Source of the DNA: Mycobacterium sp. 852002-40037_SCH5390672
GTDB taxonomy: Bacteria; Actinomycetota; Actinomycetes; Mycobacteriales; Mycobacteriaceae
Assembly: GCF_001665875.1 (NCBI RefSeq)
Contig: NZ_LZTA01000128.1
Coordinates: forward strand, 1-64,000
Length of the DNA: 64,000 nucleotides
Reading direction: 5' to 3'
The notes beneath the pieces are model-generated. The model saw only the letters and a list, made by a program, of their open reading frames with translations, made no database searches and was not told the DNA's origin. The translations under genes were made by a program, and so were the position numbers. This document shows, in pieces, positions 37,889 through 46,883 of the stretch; position 1 is the stretch's first letter, and every line of letters begins with the position of its first letter.

Positions 37889-40800
37889 TCAGCGCAGATC
37901 GGGCTGCGTGAGCGCCAGGAAGGCGCCCAGGTCGATCAGGCCCGCGGGTGTGCCGGGCAGATATTCCGTCAGTGCCGCCGAGCGCACGATCACCGCCGCA
38001 TACTGGGCCCGACTCACCGCGACGTTGAGCCGATTCCTGTTGAGCAGGAAAGAGATTCCGCGGGGCACCACATCCATGGACGACACCGTCATCGAGATGA
38101 AGACGACCGGGGCCTGTCCGCCCTGAAATTTGTCGACCGTCCCGACCCGCACCCCACCGAGCCCCGCGGCGGTCAACCGGCGGCGCAGCAACGCCACCTG
38201 GGCGTTGTAGGGCGCCAGCACCAGCACGTCACCGGCGGTCAACGCCCGGGTGCCGTGTTCGTCGGTCCAGGAAGCGCCGAGCAGTCGGTTGATCTCGGCG
38301 ACGATCGCGCCGGCCTCCTCGGGACTCTCGGTCGAGTTGCCCTGGTGCTCAACCGAAACCAGCTGCACGCCAGGCCGGCACCCGTCGAGGCGGCGGGCGG
38401 CGGTGCATTCGTGGGAATGCAATCTGTCCTCGTAGGAGAGCGCCGAAACCGCGGCGCAGACGGCCGGATGCATTCGATACGAGAGATCCAAGAAGTAGCC
38501 GCGTTCGTCGGGCAGGGTGCGCTGACCGTCGACCAGCCACTCCAGCGCCGAGGTGTCCACGCGCTCGGGATGAGTGCCCTGGCTGACTTGCGGCAACTGC
38601 TGAGGGTCCCCGAGTAGCAGCAGGTTGGCGGCGGCCGGGGCCACGGCGATGGTGTTGGCCAAACAGAATTGGCCCGCTTCGTCGATCACCAGCAGGTCCA
38701 GGCTTCCCGGCGGTATCCGATTGGCATTGGCGAAATCCCATGCCGTCCCGCCGATCACACATCCCGGCGTGTCGGCGAGGAACGCGGCGTACGCGCCGCC
38801 GTCGATCTCCCGCCAGCGCGGGCCCTGGTGGTCGTAGCGTTTCTTCGCGACCCGTTGCGGATCCAGGCCGGCATCGATCACACAGTCCAGGACGTTCTCC
38901 ACGGTGGCGTGCGATTGCGCGACGACACCAACGCGCCAGCCGTGTTTGGTGACCAGGTGGTGGATCACGCGGGCGGCGGTGTGCGTCTTGCCGGTACCGG
39001 GCGGTCCGTGCACCGCCAGGTACGACGAATCCAGGGCGACTAACGCGGCGGTGATGTCGGCGACGGTGTCATCGCCATGCGGGAGGCCAGCACCACCCCG
39101 CGTGCGGGGCGCGCGGCGCAGCAGCACGTCGACGATGGCGCTGCCGGGCAGTTGCGGCAGTCCGGCGGCCACCGCCGCCGCGGTTTCCTCGATCGACTCG
39201 CGCAGGGCCGTCGTTTGAATGGGCGGGCCGGGGGTCAGGGCGAACGGCAGCTGGTGAAAGGTCTTGCCGTCGCCGCCGACTCGCTCAAGCACCACCACTT
39301 CGGTGGGGACCGCCGGATCGTCGGCTTCGACGACCGAGGCCCGCCCGGCCGCGCGCCGGTCCGGGTTGTCGGTCATGCCGGGCGGCGCCGGCGGGTCGTA
39401 GAGCGCAAAAACGTCGCTCTTCAAGTCACCGCGCGCCAGCTCGCCGCGTAGCTGCAGCCGCCGCTGCGGTTTGCGCGCGCGGGGAGGCGTGTTCCAGTCG
39501 ACACTGACCGACACGCGCTCGACGACGAACACGTCGGTGTTATCCGCCCACTCGTCGACGGGGAAGTTCAGCCGGTCGAAATGCGCCCACCAGAAGGGCT
39601 TGTCCTCGCGCCGGTGGTAGCCACGCGCCGCGGCCAGCAGCGCCACCGCTGTCTGCTGCGCGGTACGGTCGTCGATGCCGGCAGCTCCGGTGAACGCCGA
39701 TAACGTCACCGCCAGCCGGTCGCGGTCATCGACGGTGTTGCCGTCGGCCACGGGCTGGACGCCGATCGGTACGACGCCAGATTCGTAGGCGCGCAGCATC
39801 AGCCAGTTACGCAATTCCTGAGTCGACCGGCAATCGTAGTGGTTGTAGTCCTCGATCTCCTTGAGCACCGACGCGGCCTCGTCGCCGCGGCCGTCCGCCT
39901 GGAGTTCGCAGTACCGTGCGTAGGAGGTGATCGAACCGGTGGCCGTGGTCACGTCGCCCGCGCGCAGTTGGGCCCCCATGTAGAGCGGTTCCAGCGCCTT
40001 GAGACTGAACGACTCCGCACCCACGCGAATGCTCCTGCGCACCAAGGGGTAAAGGTCGACCAGCGTGCCGCTGCGCAGCAGTTCGTCGACGTCGTCCTCG
40101 CCCACTCCGTAGCGACCTGCGAGTCGCAGCAATGCGGTTTTCTCGTAGGGCGCGTAATGGTAGATGTGCATGTTGGGTCGGCGCTTGCGGCGTTTGGCCA
40201 CCAGCGCCAAGAAGTCGATCAGCGCCTTGCGTTCGTCGGCTCGGTTGTGCGCCCACAGCGGGCGGAACTTGCCCGTCGGCCCGGCTTCTAACACGCCGAA
40301 CAGATATTCCAGGCCCCACTCGCGACCATCGGTGGTCCACAGCGGGTCGCCTTCGAAGTCGAAGAACAGGTCTCCCGGGTCGGGCTCAGGTAACAGGGCA
40401 AGCGGCTGAGGATCGATGACCTCGACCTGGGGAACGCCGGTTTCACGTTGGCGGACTTGCAGTTTCGCCTGGATGGTCAATTTGTTCAGGACGCCCGCGG
40501 CCAGGCCGGGCACGGGCCCGCGATGATCGGCCAGCTCGGCAACCGTACTGATGCCGGCGCCAAACAGCTTGTCGCGCTGGCTTACTCGCATGCCCGCGAC
40601 CAGCAGCACGTCGTCGGCCGCCCGCAGCTGCTCGAGGCACAACGGGCAGCGAAAGCAGGCGGCCACGCCTTCGTCGTCCCAGCGCACCGCGGTACCGCCC
40701 GCATGGTGCTCATCGAGGAGGCGCTGCAAGCGGGCCCGCTGGGAGCGGTACACCGGGATGAGGTCGCAAAGGCGATGCCGCACCGCGGTTCCATCGCCCA

Positions 40801-41311
40801 GCCGCAGTTCGGCCTCCGGCGTGACCGGGACGCCCGAGGCGGCCAACGCGTCGGCGTAGGCGGCCAGCTGCAACAGCGCGGTCACCTTGGCTGAGCGGGC
40901 CAGTTTCGTGTCAACGACGCGATACCGCTCGCCGTCGCGGACCAGAAAATCGGCGAAGCCGGCGAAGCGGCCGTCGAACATTGCGGCTTGATACACCACG
41001 GGCGCGCGGTCGGCGACGGCACGCCGGGTGGCGTCCGCGGCTGCCGCCAGGCCCGCGGGCGTGTAGGCGGGGCGGCCGATGATCGCGACGGACTGTCCGA
41101 AGCGGTCGCGCAGCGAGGCGAGCTCGCGTCGCTCGTGTTCGCTACCGAGGGCGGCCGTCCGCGTGAGCAGATCGTCCTCGACGGTGACCGCTGGCCCGCG
41201 GCCCAGCCTCGCGTCGAAATCGCGCAGCAGGGCGAATTCACAGCGGGCGGCGGCGGCAAGATCCGATGCGCTGTAAACGATGCTGTCGCCGGAGACCAAC
41301 ACTGGAGCCAC
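37889..41311 (-). CDS. RecB-like nuclease fused to superfamily 1 helicase (Rv1251c homologue, TM0106-type)
   Basis: 1140 residues from GTG 41311. N-terminal PD-(D/E)XK nuclease: Asp121, Asp134 and Lys136 in VVDTK, Gln148 in LLQLAAYADAL. Cys24 and Cys219/222/225 (CFRCPLC) resemble the iron-sulfur framing cysteines of Cas4/AddB/Dna2 nucleases. The middle holds a YprB-type RNase H-like domain (LFFDFEGDP). The C-terminal half is an Upf1/Dna2-like helicase: HGPPGTGKTHTAARVI (Walker A), LLVIDEAGQ (Walker B), LLLGDPQQLPQ, VGTVDKFQGGQAPVVF and LNRNRLNVAVSRAQ (motif VI). Probably a DNA or RNA-DNA processing enzyme; role in the cell not known. Ends 3 bases from the convergent MFS stop. Confidence 0.9.
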   Translation of the reverse strand: MAPVLVSGDSIVYSASDLAAAARCEFALLRDFDARLGRGPAVTVEDDLLTRTAALGSEHERRELASLRDRFGQSVAIIGRPAYTPAGLAAAADATRRAVADRAPVVYQAAMFDGRFAGFADFLVRDGERYRVVDTKLARSAKVTALLQLAAYADALAASGVPVTPEAELRLGDGTAVRHRLCDLIPVYRSQRARLQRLLDEHHAGGTAVRWDDEGVAACFRCPLCLEQLRAADDVLLVAGMRVSQRDKLFGAGISTVAELADHRGPVPGLAAGVLNKLTIQAKLQVRQRETGVPQVEVIDPQPLALLPEPDPGDLFFDFEGDPLWTTDGREWGLEYLFGVLEAGPTGKFRPLWAHNRADERKALIDFLALVAKRRKRRPNMHIYHYAPYEKTALLRLAGRYGVGEDDVDELLRSGTLVDLYPLVRRSIRVGAESFSLKALEPLYMGAQLRAGDVTTATGSITSYARYCELQADGRGDEAASVLKEIEDYNHYDCRSTQELRNWLMLRAYESGVVPIGVQPVADGNTVDDRDRLAVTLSAFTGAAGIDDRTAQQTAVALLAAARGYHRREDKPFWWAHFDRLNFPVDEWADNTDVFVVERVSVSVDWNTPPRARKPQRRLQLRGELARGDLKSDVFALYDPPAPPGMTDNPDRRAAGRASVVEADDPAVPTEVVVLERVGGDGKTFHQLPFALTPGPPIQTTALRESIEETAAAVAAGLPQLPGSAIVDVLLRRAPRTRGGAGLPHGDDTVADITAALVALDSSYLAVHGPPGTGKTHTAARVIHHLVTKHGWRVGVVAQSHATVENVLDCVIDAGLDPQRVAKKRYDHQGPRWREIDGGAYAAFLADTPGCVIGGTAWDFANANRIPPGSLDLLVIDEAGQFCLANTIAVAPAAANLLLLGDPQQLPQVSQGTHPERVDTSALEWLVDGQRTLPDERGYFLDLSYRMHPAVCAAVSALSYEDRLHSHECTAARRLDGCRPGVQLVSVEHQGNSTESPEEAGAIVAEINRLLGASWTDEHGTRALTAGDVLVLAPYNAQVALLRRRLTAAGLGGVRVGTVDKFQGGQAPVVFISMTVSSMDVVPRGISFLLNRNRLNVAVSRAQYAAVIVRSAALTEYLPGTPAGLIDLGAFLALTQPDLR

Positions 41312-41362
41312 AGTAGGCCAGCGCTCCGACAGGAGGGTTGTGCCGGGCGGGCGTGCCCTCGA

Positions 41363-41968
41363 TTAGTGGGCGGGGGTGTTGCCGATGAGTTCGACCGCGT
41401 TGCCGTTCCAGTGGAACTTCACATCGGTGTTCAAGCCGTTGATCCCGCTGGGATAGGTCAGCGCGACCGTGTCACCCGTGGTTTGCGCTGCGTCGACGCC
41501 GTTGAATCCGTAGGTGTCGGGCACACCCTGCGGGATGAATTGCCCGAGGTGGAACAGCACCGCACGGGTGGTCGGACTGACCGCGTTGGTGTTGGCCTTG
41601 ATGATGACCACCGACAGCTGCGCGCACTGGTTGTAGTTGCCGGCCAGCGGTTCGGGGTTCCAGGGTTGCTGGCTGCGCGGGTCGCGGGGCAGCTCGGACA
41701 CCACCTTCGCGATGGTGGGCGAGGCGAGGTTGACCGCGCAGGGGTCGGTCGGCGGCGCATTGCCGGGTTGGGCGGCCGGCGACGGTGTGGCCGGAGCGGT
41801 GATCGATGCGGTCTCCGAAGTCGTCCTGGGCGGGGGTGTCTTCGCGACGGTGGAGTCTCCCGAACCGCAGCCGGTCAACGTGAAGGCGATGAGAGCGACA
41901 GCGGCCGAGCCGCTCAGTGGCTCGGTACGACCCGGTAGCGACCACACATCTCCGCACCGTACCGTCAT
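41363..41968 (-). CDS. lprE: LprE-type lipoprotein
   Basis: About 201 residues. Lipoprotein signal with hydrophobic core SAAVALIAFTLTGC; lipid Cys34 when started at ATG 41968 (an ATG at 41992 gives 8 more residues; neither has a clear ribosome binding site). A Thr/Pro/Ala-rich linker follows, then a conserved LppP/LprE domain: DPCAVNLASPTIAKVVSELP, WNPEPLAGNYNQCAQLS (Cys pair likely a disulfide) and AVLFHLGQFIPQGVPDTYGF. Exported; the M. tuberculosis homologue is linked to virulence, mechanism unclear. Divergent from deaD. Confidence 0.85.
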   Translation of the reverse strand: MTVRCGDVWSLPGRTEPLSGSAAVALIAFTLTGCGSGDSTVAKTPPPRTTSETASITAPATPSPAAQPGNAPPTDPCAVNLASPTIAKVVSELPRDPRSQQPWNPEPLAGNYNQCAQLSVVIIKANTNAVSPTTRAVLFHLGQFIPQGVPDTYGFNGVDAAQTTGDTVALTYPSGINGLNTDVKFHWNGNAVELIGNTPAH

Positions 41969-42051
41969 CGGGTCCGGGGCTGTGGCAGGCATGGCCGGGT
42001 GTGCTGATGATCACGCGCAGCGCTCAGCTCGGCCGAGCTCGCGAGCACCAC

Positions 42052-42057
42052 TAGACT
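42052..42057 (+). promoter_or_regulatory. Predicted -10 of deaD
   Basis: TAGACT, 9 bases before the ATG at 42067, so the leader would be at most about 2-3 bases. No ribosome binding site is visible. Confidence 0.4.
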
Positions 42058-42066
42058 CCTTGGACG

Positions 42067-43767
42067 ATGACCCTCCCGGACAGCTCGACTGAAGCTGCCT
42101 CACCGACGTTTGCCGACCTGCAGATCAATCCCTTGGTCTTGCGGGCTATCGCCGACGTCGGCTACGAATCGCCCACCGGCATTCAGGCCGCGACCATCCC
42201 GGCGCTGATGGCGGGCTCCGATGTCGTCGGGCTGGCCCAGACCGGCACCGGCAAGACCGCCGCGTTCGCGATCCCGATTCTGTCCAAGATCGACGTCACC
42301 AGCACCGCAACCCAGGCGCTGGTGCTCGCACCCACCCGGGAACTGGCCCTGCAGGTGGCCGAGGCGTTCAGCCGGTACGGGGCCCATCTGCCCAAGATCA
42401 ACGTGCTGCCGGTCTATGGCGGCTCGTCCTACAGCGTGCAGCTGGCCGGACTGCGACGCGGTGCCCACGTGGTGGTCGGCACTCCGGGCCGAGTGATCGA
42501 CCACCTCGAGCGGGGGACGCTGGACCTGTCACGCGTCGACTACCTGGTGCTCGATGAGGCCGACGAGATGCTCACCATGGGGTTCGCCGAAGAAGTCGAT
42601 CGCATACTGTCCGAGACCCCGGAATACAAGCAGGTGGCGTTGTTCTCCGCGACCATGCCGGCCGCCATCCGCAAGCTCACCACTAAGTATCTGCACGATC
42701 CGCTCGAGGTCAGCACCAAAGCGAAAACCGCTACCGCCGAGAACATTTCGCAGCGCTACATCCAGGTCGCCGGCCCGCGCAAGATGGATGCGCTGACGCG
42801 GGTCCTGGAGGTCGAGGCGTTCGAGGCGATGATCATTTTCGTCCGAACCAAACAGGCCACCGAGGAAGTCGCCGAAAAGCTCAGGGCCCGAGGTTTTTCC
42901 GCGGCAGCCATCAACGGAGACATCCCGCAGAGCCAGCGCGAGCGGACCGTCGCCGCCCTGAAGGACGGCAGCATCGACATCCTGGTCGCCACCGACGTGG
43001 CCGCACGCGGGCTGGACGTCGAACGGATATCGCACGTGCTCAACTACGACATCCCGCATGACACCGAGTCCTACGTGCACCGGATCGGACGCACTGGCAG
43101 GGCCGGACGTTCGGGAACCGCGCTGCTGTTCGTCTCGCCGCGAGAGCGCCACCTGCTCAAGGCGATCGAAAAGGCCACGCGGCAAACGCTCACCGAAGCC
43201 GAATTGCCCACCGTCGAGGACGTCAACGCGCAGCGGGTGGCCAAGTTCGCCGATTCCATCACCACCGCGCTCAATGCTCCCGGGATCGAGCTGTTCCGCA
43301 AGTTGGTCCAGGACTATGAACGCGAGCACGACACCCCGATGGTCGATATCGCCGCGGCGCTGGCACTGCAATCGCGCGACGGCGGAGAGTTCCTGATGTC
43401 GCCCGAACCGCCGCCGGAGCGGCGCGAGCGGCGTACCGAACGTCGTGACCGCCCCGAAAGGCCAAGGGATGCACGGCCCTTCGCCACCTATCGCATCGCG
43501 GTGGGCAAGCGGCACAAGATCGGCCCGGGCGCGATCGTCGGCGCCATTGCCAACGAGGGAGGGTTGCATCGCAGCGATTTCGGCCATATCGCGATCGGGC
43601 CGGATTTCTCCCTGGTGGAACTGCCGGCCAAGTTGCCCAATTCGACGTTGAAAAGGCTTGAGAACACCCGTATTTCGGGAGTGCTGATCAACCTGCAACC
43701 GGAGCGGTCATCCGCCAATCCGCGCAGCCGAGATGGTGGGAAGCCGCGCAGGAAACACGGCGGATGA
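42067..43767 (+). CDS. deaD: DEAD-box RNA helicase (DeaD/CsdA type)
   Basis: 566 residues. Q motif (NPLVLRAIADVGYESPTGIQ), motif I AQTGTGKT, PTRELALQVA, TPGRVIDHLERG, motif II DEADEML, motif III SAT, motif V TDVAARGLDVERIS, motif VI HRIGRTGRAG. After the core come an Arg/Glu-rich linker and a C-terminal DbpA-like RNA-binding domain (YRIAVGKRHKIGPGAIVGAI, about 475-550). Likely ribosome assembly or RNA turnover. Overlaps the acyltransferase gene by four bases (ATGA, 43764-43767). Confidence 0.95.
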   Translation: MTLPDSSTEAASPTFADLQINPLVLRAIADVGYESPTGIQAATIPALMAGSDVVGLAQTGTGKTAAFAIPILSKIDVTSTATQALVLAPTRELALQVAEAFSRYGAHLPKINVLPVYGGSSYSVQLAGLRRGAHVVVGTPGRVIDHLERGTLDLSRVDYLVLDEADEMLTMGFAEEVDRILSETPEYKQVALFSATMPAAIRKLTTKYLHDPLEVSTKAKTATAENISQRYIQVAGPRKMDALTRVLEVEAFEAMIIFVRTKQATEEVAEKLRARGFSAAAINGDIPQSQRERTVAALKDGSIDILVATDVAARGLDVERISHVLNYDIPHDTESYVHRIGRTGRAGRSGTALLFVSPRERHLLKAIEKATRQTLTEAELPTVEDVNAQRVAKFADSITTALNAPGIELFRKLVQDYEREHDTPMVDIAAALALQSRDGGEFLMSPEPPPERRERRTERRDRPERPRDARPFATYRIAVGKRHKIGPGAIVGAIANEGGLHRSDFGHIAIGPDFSLVELPAKLPNSTLKRLENTRISGVLINLQPERSSANPRSRDGGKPRRKHGG

Positions 43768-44903
43768 CGCTGTCCGAAGAACAAGACGCCCAGGGCGGGC
43801 TCGAGCAGACCTCTCGCGTCGACCGGGTCGCCTCGCTGACCGGGATCCGCGCGGTCGCCGCGCTCCTGGTCGTGGGCACCCACGCGGCCTACACCACCGG
43901 CAAATACACGCACGGCTATTGGGGACTGGTCGGTTCCCGGATGGAGATCGGCGTGCCGATCTTCTTCGTGCTCTCCGGCTACCTGTTGTTCCGCCCGTGG
44001 GTCAAGTCGGCCGCGAAAGGCGGCCCACCGCCGTCGCTGAGTCGCTATGCGTGGCACCGGGTTCGGCGCATCATGCCCGCCTACGTCATCACGGTGTTGT
44101 TCGCCTACGTCCTGTACCACTTCCGCGATGCCGGGCCGAACCCCGGACACAGCTGGTTGGGGCTGGCGCGCAATCTGACGCTGACCCAGATCTACTGCAA
44201 CGGCTACCTGGGCAAGTATCTGCATCAGGGGCTGACCCAGATGTGGAGCCTGGCGGTGGAGGGGTCGTTCTATGTCGTGCTGCCGCTGCTGGCCTACCTG
44301 CTGCTGGTGCTGATCTGCCGGCGGCAGTGGCAGCCGAAACTGGTGCTGGGCGCCCTGGCGGGGATGCTGTTGATCAGCCCGGCCTGGCTGGTGCTGGTGC
44401 ACACCGACCACTGGTTTCCCGACGGCGCCCGGCTGTGGCTGCCCACCTATCTAGCCTGGTTCCTCGCCGGAATGATTCTTACCGTGCTCCAGGAGATGGG
44501 GGTGCGCGGCTACGGGTTCGTGGCCGTACCGCTGGCCGTCATCAGCTACTTCATCGTGTCCACGCCCATTGCCGGCGCTCCCACGACCTCCCCGGCGACG
44601 CTGAGCGAGGCGTTGTTCAAGACATGTTTCTATGCTGTGATCGCCGCACTCGCGGTGGCACCGCTGGCGCTGGGTGACCACGGCTGGTATTCGCGATTAC
44701 TGGCCAGCCGCCCGATGTTGTGGCTGGGAGAGATCTCCTACGAGATCTTTTTGATCCACCTGATCACCATGGAATTCGCGATGGACTACGTGGTCGGCGC
44801 GCACGTCTACACCGGCTCAATGCTGTATCTGTACATCGCGACGGTGGTGGTGACGATCCCGCTGGCGTGGCTGCTGCACCGATTCACCCGCGTCCGCGAC
44901 TGA
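43764..44903 (+). CDS. Acyltransferase-3 family membrane protein (Rv1254 homologue)
   Basis: 379 residues, about ten membrane helices. N-terminal signature SLTGIRAVAALLVVGTHAAY with the conserved His of acyltransferase-3 proteins, then GVPIFFVLSGYLLFRPW, RYAWHRVRRIMPAYV and MWSLAVEGSFYVVLPLLAYL (conserved Trp-Ser-Leu/Glu). C-terminal LGEISYEIFLIHLITMEF. Such enzymes O-acylate extracellular glycans or lipids; acceptor unknown. Coupled to deaD by overlap, an odd pairing that is conserved in M. tuberculosis. Confidence 0.9.
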   Translation: MTLSEEQDAQGGLEQTSRVDRVASLTGIRAVAALLVVGTHAAYTTGKYTHGYWGLVGSRMEIGVPIFFVLSGYLLFRPWVKSAAKGGPPPSLSRYAWHRVRRIMPAYVITVLFAYVLYHFRDAGPNPGHSWLGLARNLTLTQIYCNGYLGKYLHQGLTQMWSLAVEGSFYVVLPLLAYLLLVLICRRQWQPKLVLGALAGMLLISPAWLVLVHTDHWFPDGARLWLPTYLAWFLAGMILTVLQEMGVRGYGFVAVPLAVISYFIVSTPIAGAPTTSPATLSEALFKTCFYAVIAALAVAPLALGDHGWYSRLLASRPMLWLGEISYEIFLIHLITMEFAMDYVVGAHVYTGSMLYLYIATVVVTIPLAWLLHRFTRVRD

Positions 44904-44925
44904 GCCACCGCGCGCGCGATCACAA

Positions 44926-45507
44926 CTAGCCGCGGGCGGACACCGGCGTCACGATCGGCACCAGGAATTCCTCGATCATCGCCCGCTCTTCGTCTTCGTC
45001 GCGGCCCGGGTACGTCAGCAGCGAGACGATCACCCGCACCGTCCAACGGGCCCGGCGTTCGACGACGGCGGGATCGTCGGGTCCCAGCGAATGCAGGAAT
45101 GCCACTGCCAGGGCCACGATCACGTCGGATTGCCCGGCCAATTCGCCACCTACGGGCGGGCGGGTGGTGGCAAACCAGGACGCCAGCGCGGGGCTCTGGC
45201 GAACCATCCCCAGCGTGACGAGGATGCTCGCGATCAGCCGTTGCCGCGGGTCCTCGATGTCGCCGGTGCGCGCGATGATCTCGCGGCCCAGCCGATGGGT
45301 TTCGCGGTGGACGTAAGCGATTCGCAGCGCCTCGCGATTCTCGAAGTACCGGTACAGCGTCGCGCGGGAACAACCTGCAGCCCTGGCGATTTCGTGCATG
45401 CCGATCGAGTCCGAGTCGCGCTGTGTATAGAGCTGCTCGGCCGCGTCGAGTATCCGGTCGGCGGCCGCTTCGGTCCGATGCGTACCCAGCCAGTCGTTGC
45501 CGGGCAT
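44926..45507 (-). CDS. TetR-family regulator downstream of cyp130 (Rv1255c homologue)
   Basis: 193 residues. N-terminal helix-turn-helix: ADRILDAAEQLYTQRDSDSI and MHEIARAAGCSRATLYRYFE (about 15-54). The C-terminal ligand domain has no feature I can assign. ATG 45507 overlaps the cyp130 stop by one base (TGATG), so regulator and P450 are one operon. The frame is open 67 codons upstream inside cyp130 but without similarity. Likely controls cyp130; no clear operator half-sites were found apart from the palindrome TCGTACGA at 46756-46763 in the cyp130 promoter. Confidence 0.9.
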   Translation of the reverse strand: MPGNDWLGTHRTEAAADRILDAAEQLYTQRDSDSIGMHEIARAAGCSRATLYRYFENREALRIAYVHRETHRLGREIIARTGDIEDPRQRLIASILVTLGMVRQSPALASWFATTRPPVGGELAGQSDVIVALAVAFLHSLGPDDPAVVERRARWTVRVIVSLLTYPGRDEDEERAMIEEFLVPIVTPVSARG

Positions 45508-46748
45508 CAGGACTTCACTCGAATCGGCACCGACAGCGGACGCCGGACGTAACTGCCGCCGGCCCAGACGACGCCGGATTCGTCCACGTCGAAGTCCGGA
45601 CAGCGGGCCAGCAGTTCGGTCAGTGCGACGCGCGATTGCATCCGGGCGGCGGCGGCACCCAGGCAGTGGTGTGCGCCGTGGCTGAACGTCAGGATGTTGC
45701 GGGGGCATCGGGTCAGATCGAGTTCGCCTGCGTCCGAACCGTATTGGCGTTCGTCGCGGTTGGCGGAGCCGTATAGCAACAGCACCCTGCGCCCGGCGGG
45801 GATGGTCGTCTCGCCGACGGTCACGTCGTGGGTGACGGTGCGGGCCAGTCCCTGCACCGGTGAGGTCATCCGCAGCAGCTCCTCGACCGCGTCGGTGATC
45901 AGGTCGGGGTTGTCCACCAGCAACTGACGTTGGTCGGGCCGTTCGTGCAACAGCGGCATCGAGCCGCCGAGCATGCCGGTGACGGTGTCGTTGCCGCCGG
46001 TGACCATGGTGAACGTGAACGCCAGGATCGACAGCGTGCCGGCGACGTCCCCGTCGGCGCCGACCCCGGCGGCCACGAGGTGCGAGATGGTGTCGTCCTC
46101 GGGTTCGATCCGGCGCCGTTCGATCAGCCCGGTGAAGTAGGCCATCATCGACCCGACCGCATCGCCCACGGTTTCCAGGGCGCCCGCGACGCCGCCTTCG
46201 GCGGTGTTGGCCGCGACGATCGCCTGGGTCCAGCCGTCGAATTGCGCCCAGTCTTCCTCGGGCACACCGAGATAGTGGGCGACCACCATCGACGGCAGCG
46301 GTTTGAACAACTCCGTGACGATGTCGCCGCCGCCGGCCGAGCGCAACCCCTCGATGCGCTCGACGACGAACTCCCGGACCTTGGGCTCCACGGCCTCGAC
46401 CTGTCGCGGCGTGAACCCGCGTGACACCATTTTGCGGAACTCGGTGTGTACGGGTGGATCCTGCATCACAAACGGTGGATTATCCTGCAGTCCAATTAAT
46501 TCCAGGTCGTCATAGTTGACGGTCAGACCCTGGGCGGAGGAGAAGGTCTCGTGGTCGCGGGCCGCGGCCCACACGTCGGCGTGCCGGGAGAGCACGTAGT
46601 AGTCATGCTCGGGATGGTTGGGCGGCACGACGTGGTGCACGGGGTCGTGGTCGCGCAACGCGTGGTACATCGACCACGGATTCGGCCACGTGTCGGCGGT
46701 GGCCAGCTGAAATGTGACCGGTGCGCTGTGAGACATAACGACAGCCAT
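45507..46748 (-). CDS. cyp130: Cytochrome P450 CYP130
   Basis: 413 residues. Haem-binding FSHGAHHCLGAAAARMQ with the axial Cys (FxxGxxxC), ExxR in VEELLRM, PERF-like region GSANRDERQYG, and I-helix FTFTMVTGGNDTVTG, where Gly-Gly-Asn-Asp-Thr replaces the usual Ala-Gly-x-Asp-Thr; M. tuberculosis CYP130 has the same sequence here as far as I recall. Soluble class I P450 needing ferredoxin and reductase from elsewhere. Physiological substrate unknown. It has a good SigA-type promoter (46755-46783) and is followed by its TetR regulator. Confidence 0.94.
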   Translation of the reverse strand: MAVVMSHSAPVTFQLATADTWPNPWSMYHALRDHDPVHHVVPPNHPEHDYYVLSRHADVWAAARDHETFSSAQGLTVNYDDLELIGLQDNPPFVMQDPPVHTEFRKMVSRGFTPRQVEAVEPKVREFVVERIEGLRSAGGGDIVTELFKPLPSMVVAHYLGVPEEDWAQFDGWTQAIVAANTAEGGVAGALETVGDAVGSMMAYFTGLIERRRIEPEDDTISHLVAAGVGADGDVAGTLSILAFTFTMVTGGNDTVTGMLGGSMPLLHERPDQRQLLVDNPDLITDAVEELLRMTSPVQGLARTVTHDVTVGETTIPAGRRVLLLYGSANRDERQYGSDAGELDLTRCPRNILTFSHGAHHCLGAAAARMQSRVALTELLARCPDFDVDESGVVWAGGSYVRRPLSVPIRVKS

Positions 46749-46754
46749 GTCTCA

Positions 46755-46783
46755 TTCGTACGACAACAGCGGCGATATGTCAA
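46755..46783 (-). promoter_or_regulatory. SigA-type promoter of the cyp130-tetR operon
   Basis: On the minus strand a consensus -35 TTGACA (46778-46783), 17 bases, then TACGAA (46755-46760) as -10 and 6 bases to the ATG at 46748, so the mRNA should be leaderless. The palindrome TCGTACGA (46756-46763) overlaps the -10 and could be part of a repressor site. Confidence 0.6.
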
Positions 46784-46788
46784 CCGTC

Positions 46789-46867
46789 TCGAGTGTGCGT
46801 TAATGGCGTTGGGTGTGCGCTCAGGGCAAAAAAAAGCGCCGAAATCCCGCCTTCAGCGCACACTCGA
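46789..46867. repeat. Intergenic inverted repeats with a shared arm and an A8/T8 run
   Basis: Arm A1 TCGAGTGTGCG (46789-46799) pairs perfectly with CGCACACTCGA (46857-46867). Arm A2 GTGTGCGCT (46813-46821) pairs perfectly with AGCGCACAC (46855-46863). The two pairings share the right arm and exclude one another. Between them is a run of eight A (T8 in the transcript of the FAD-oxidase gene). It lies between the oxidase stop (46884) and the cyp130 promoter and may work as a terminator or processing element. Confidence 0.7.
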
Positions 46868-46883
46868 CGTCAAGCGCGAAAAA

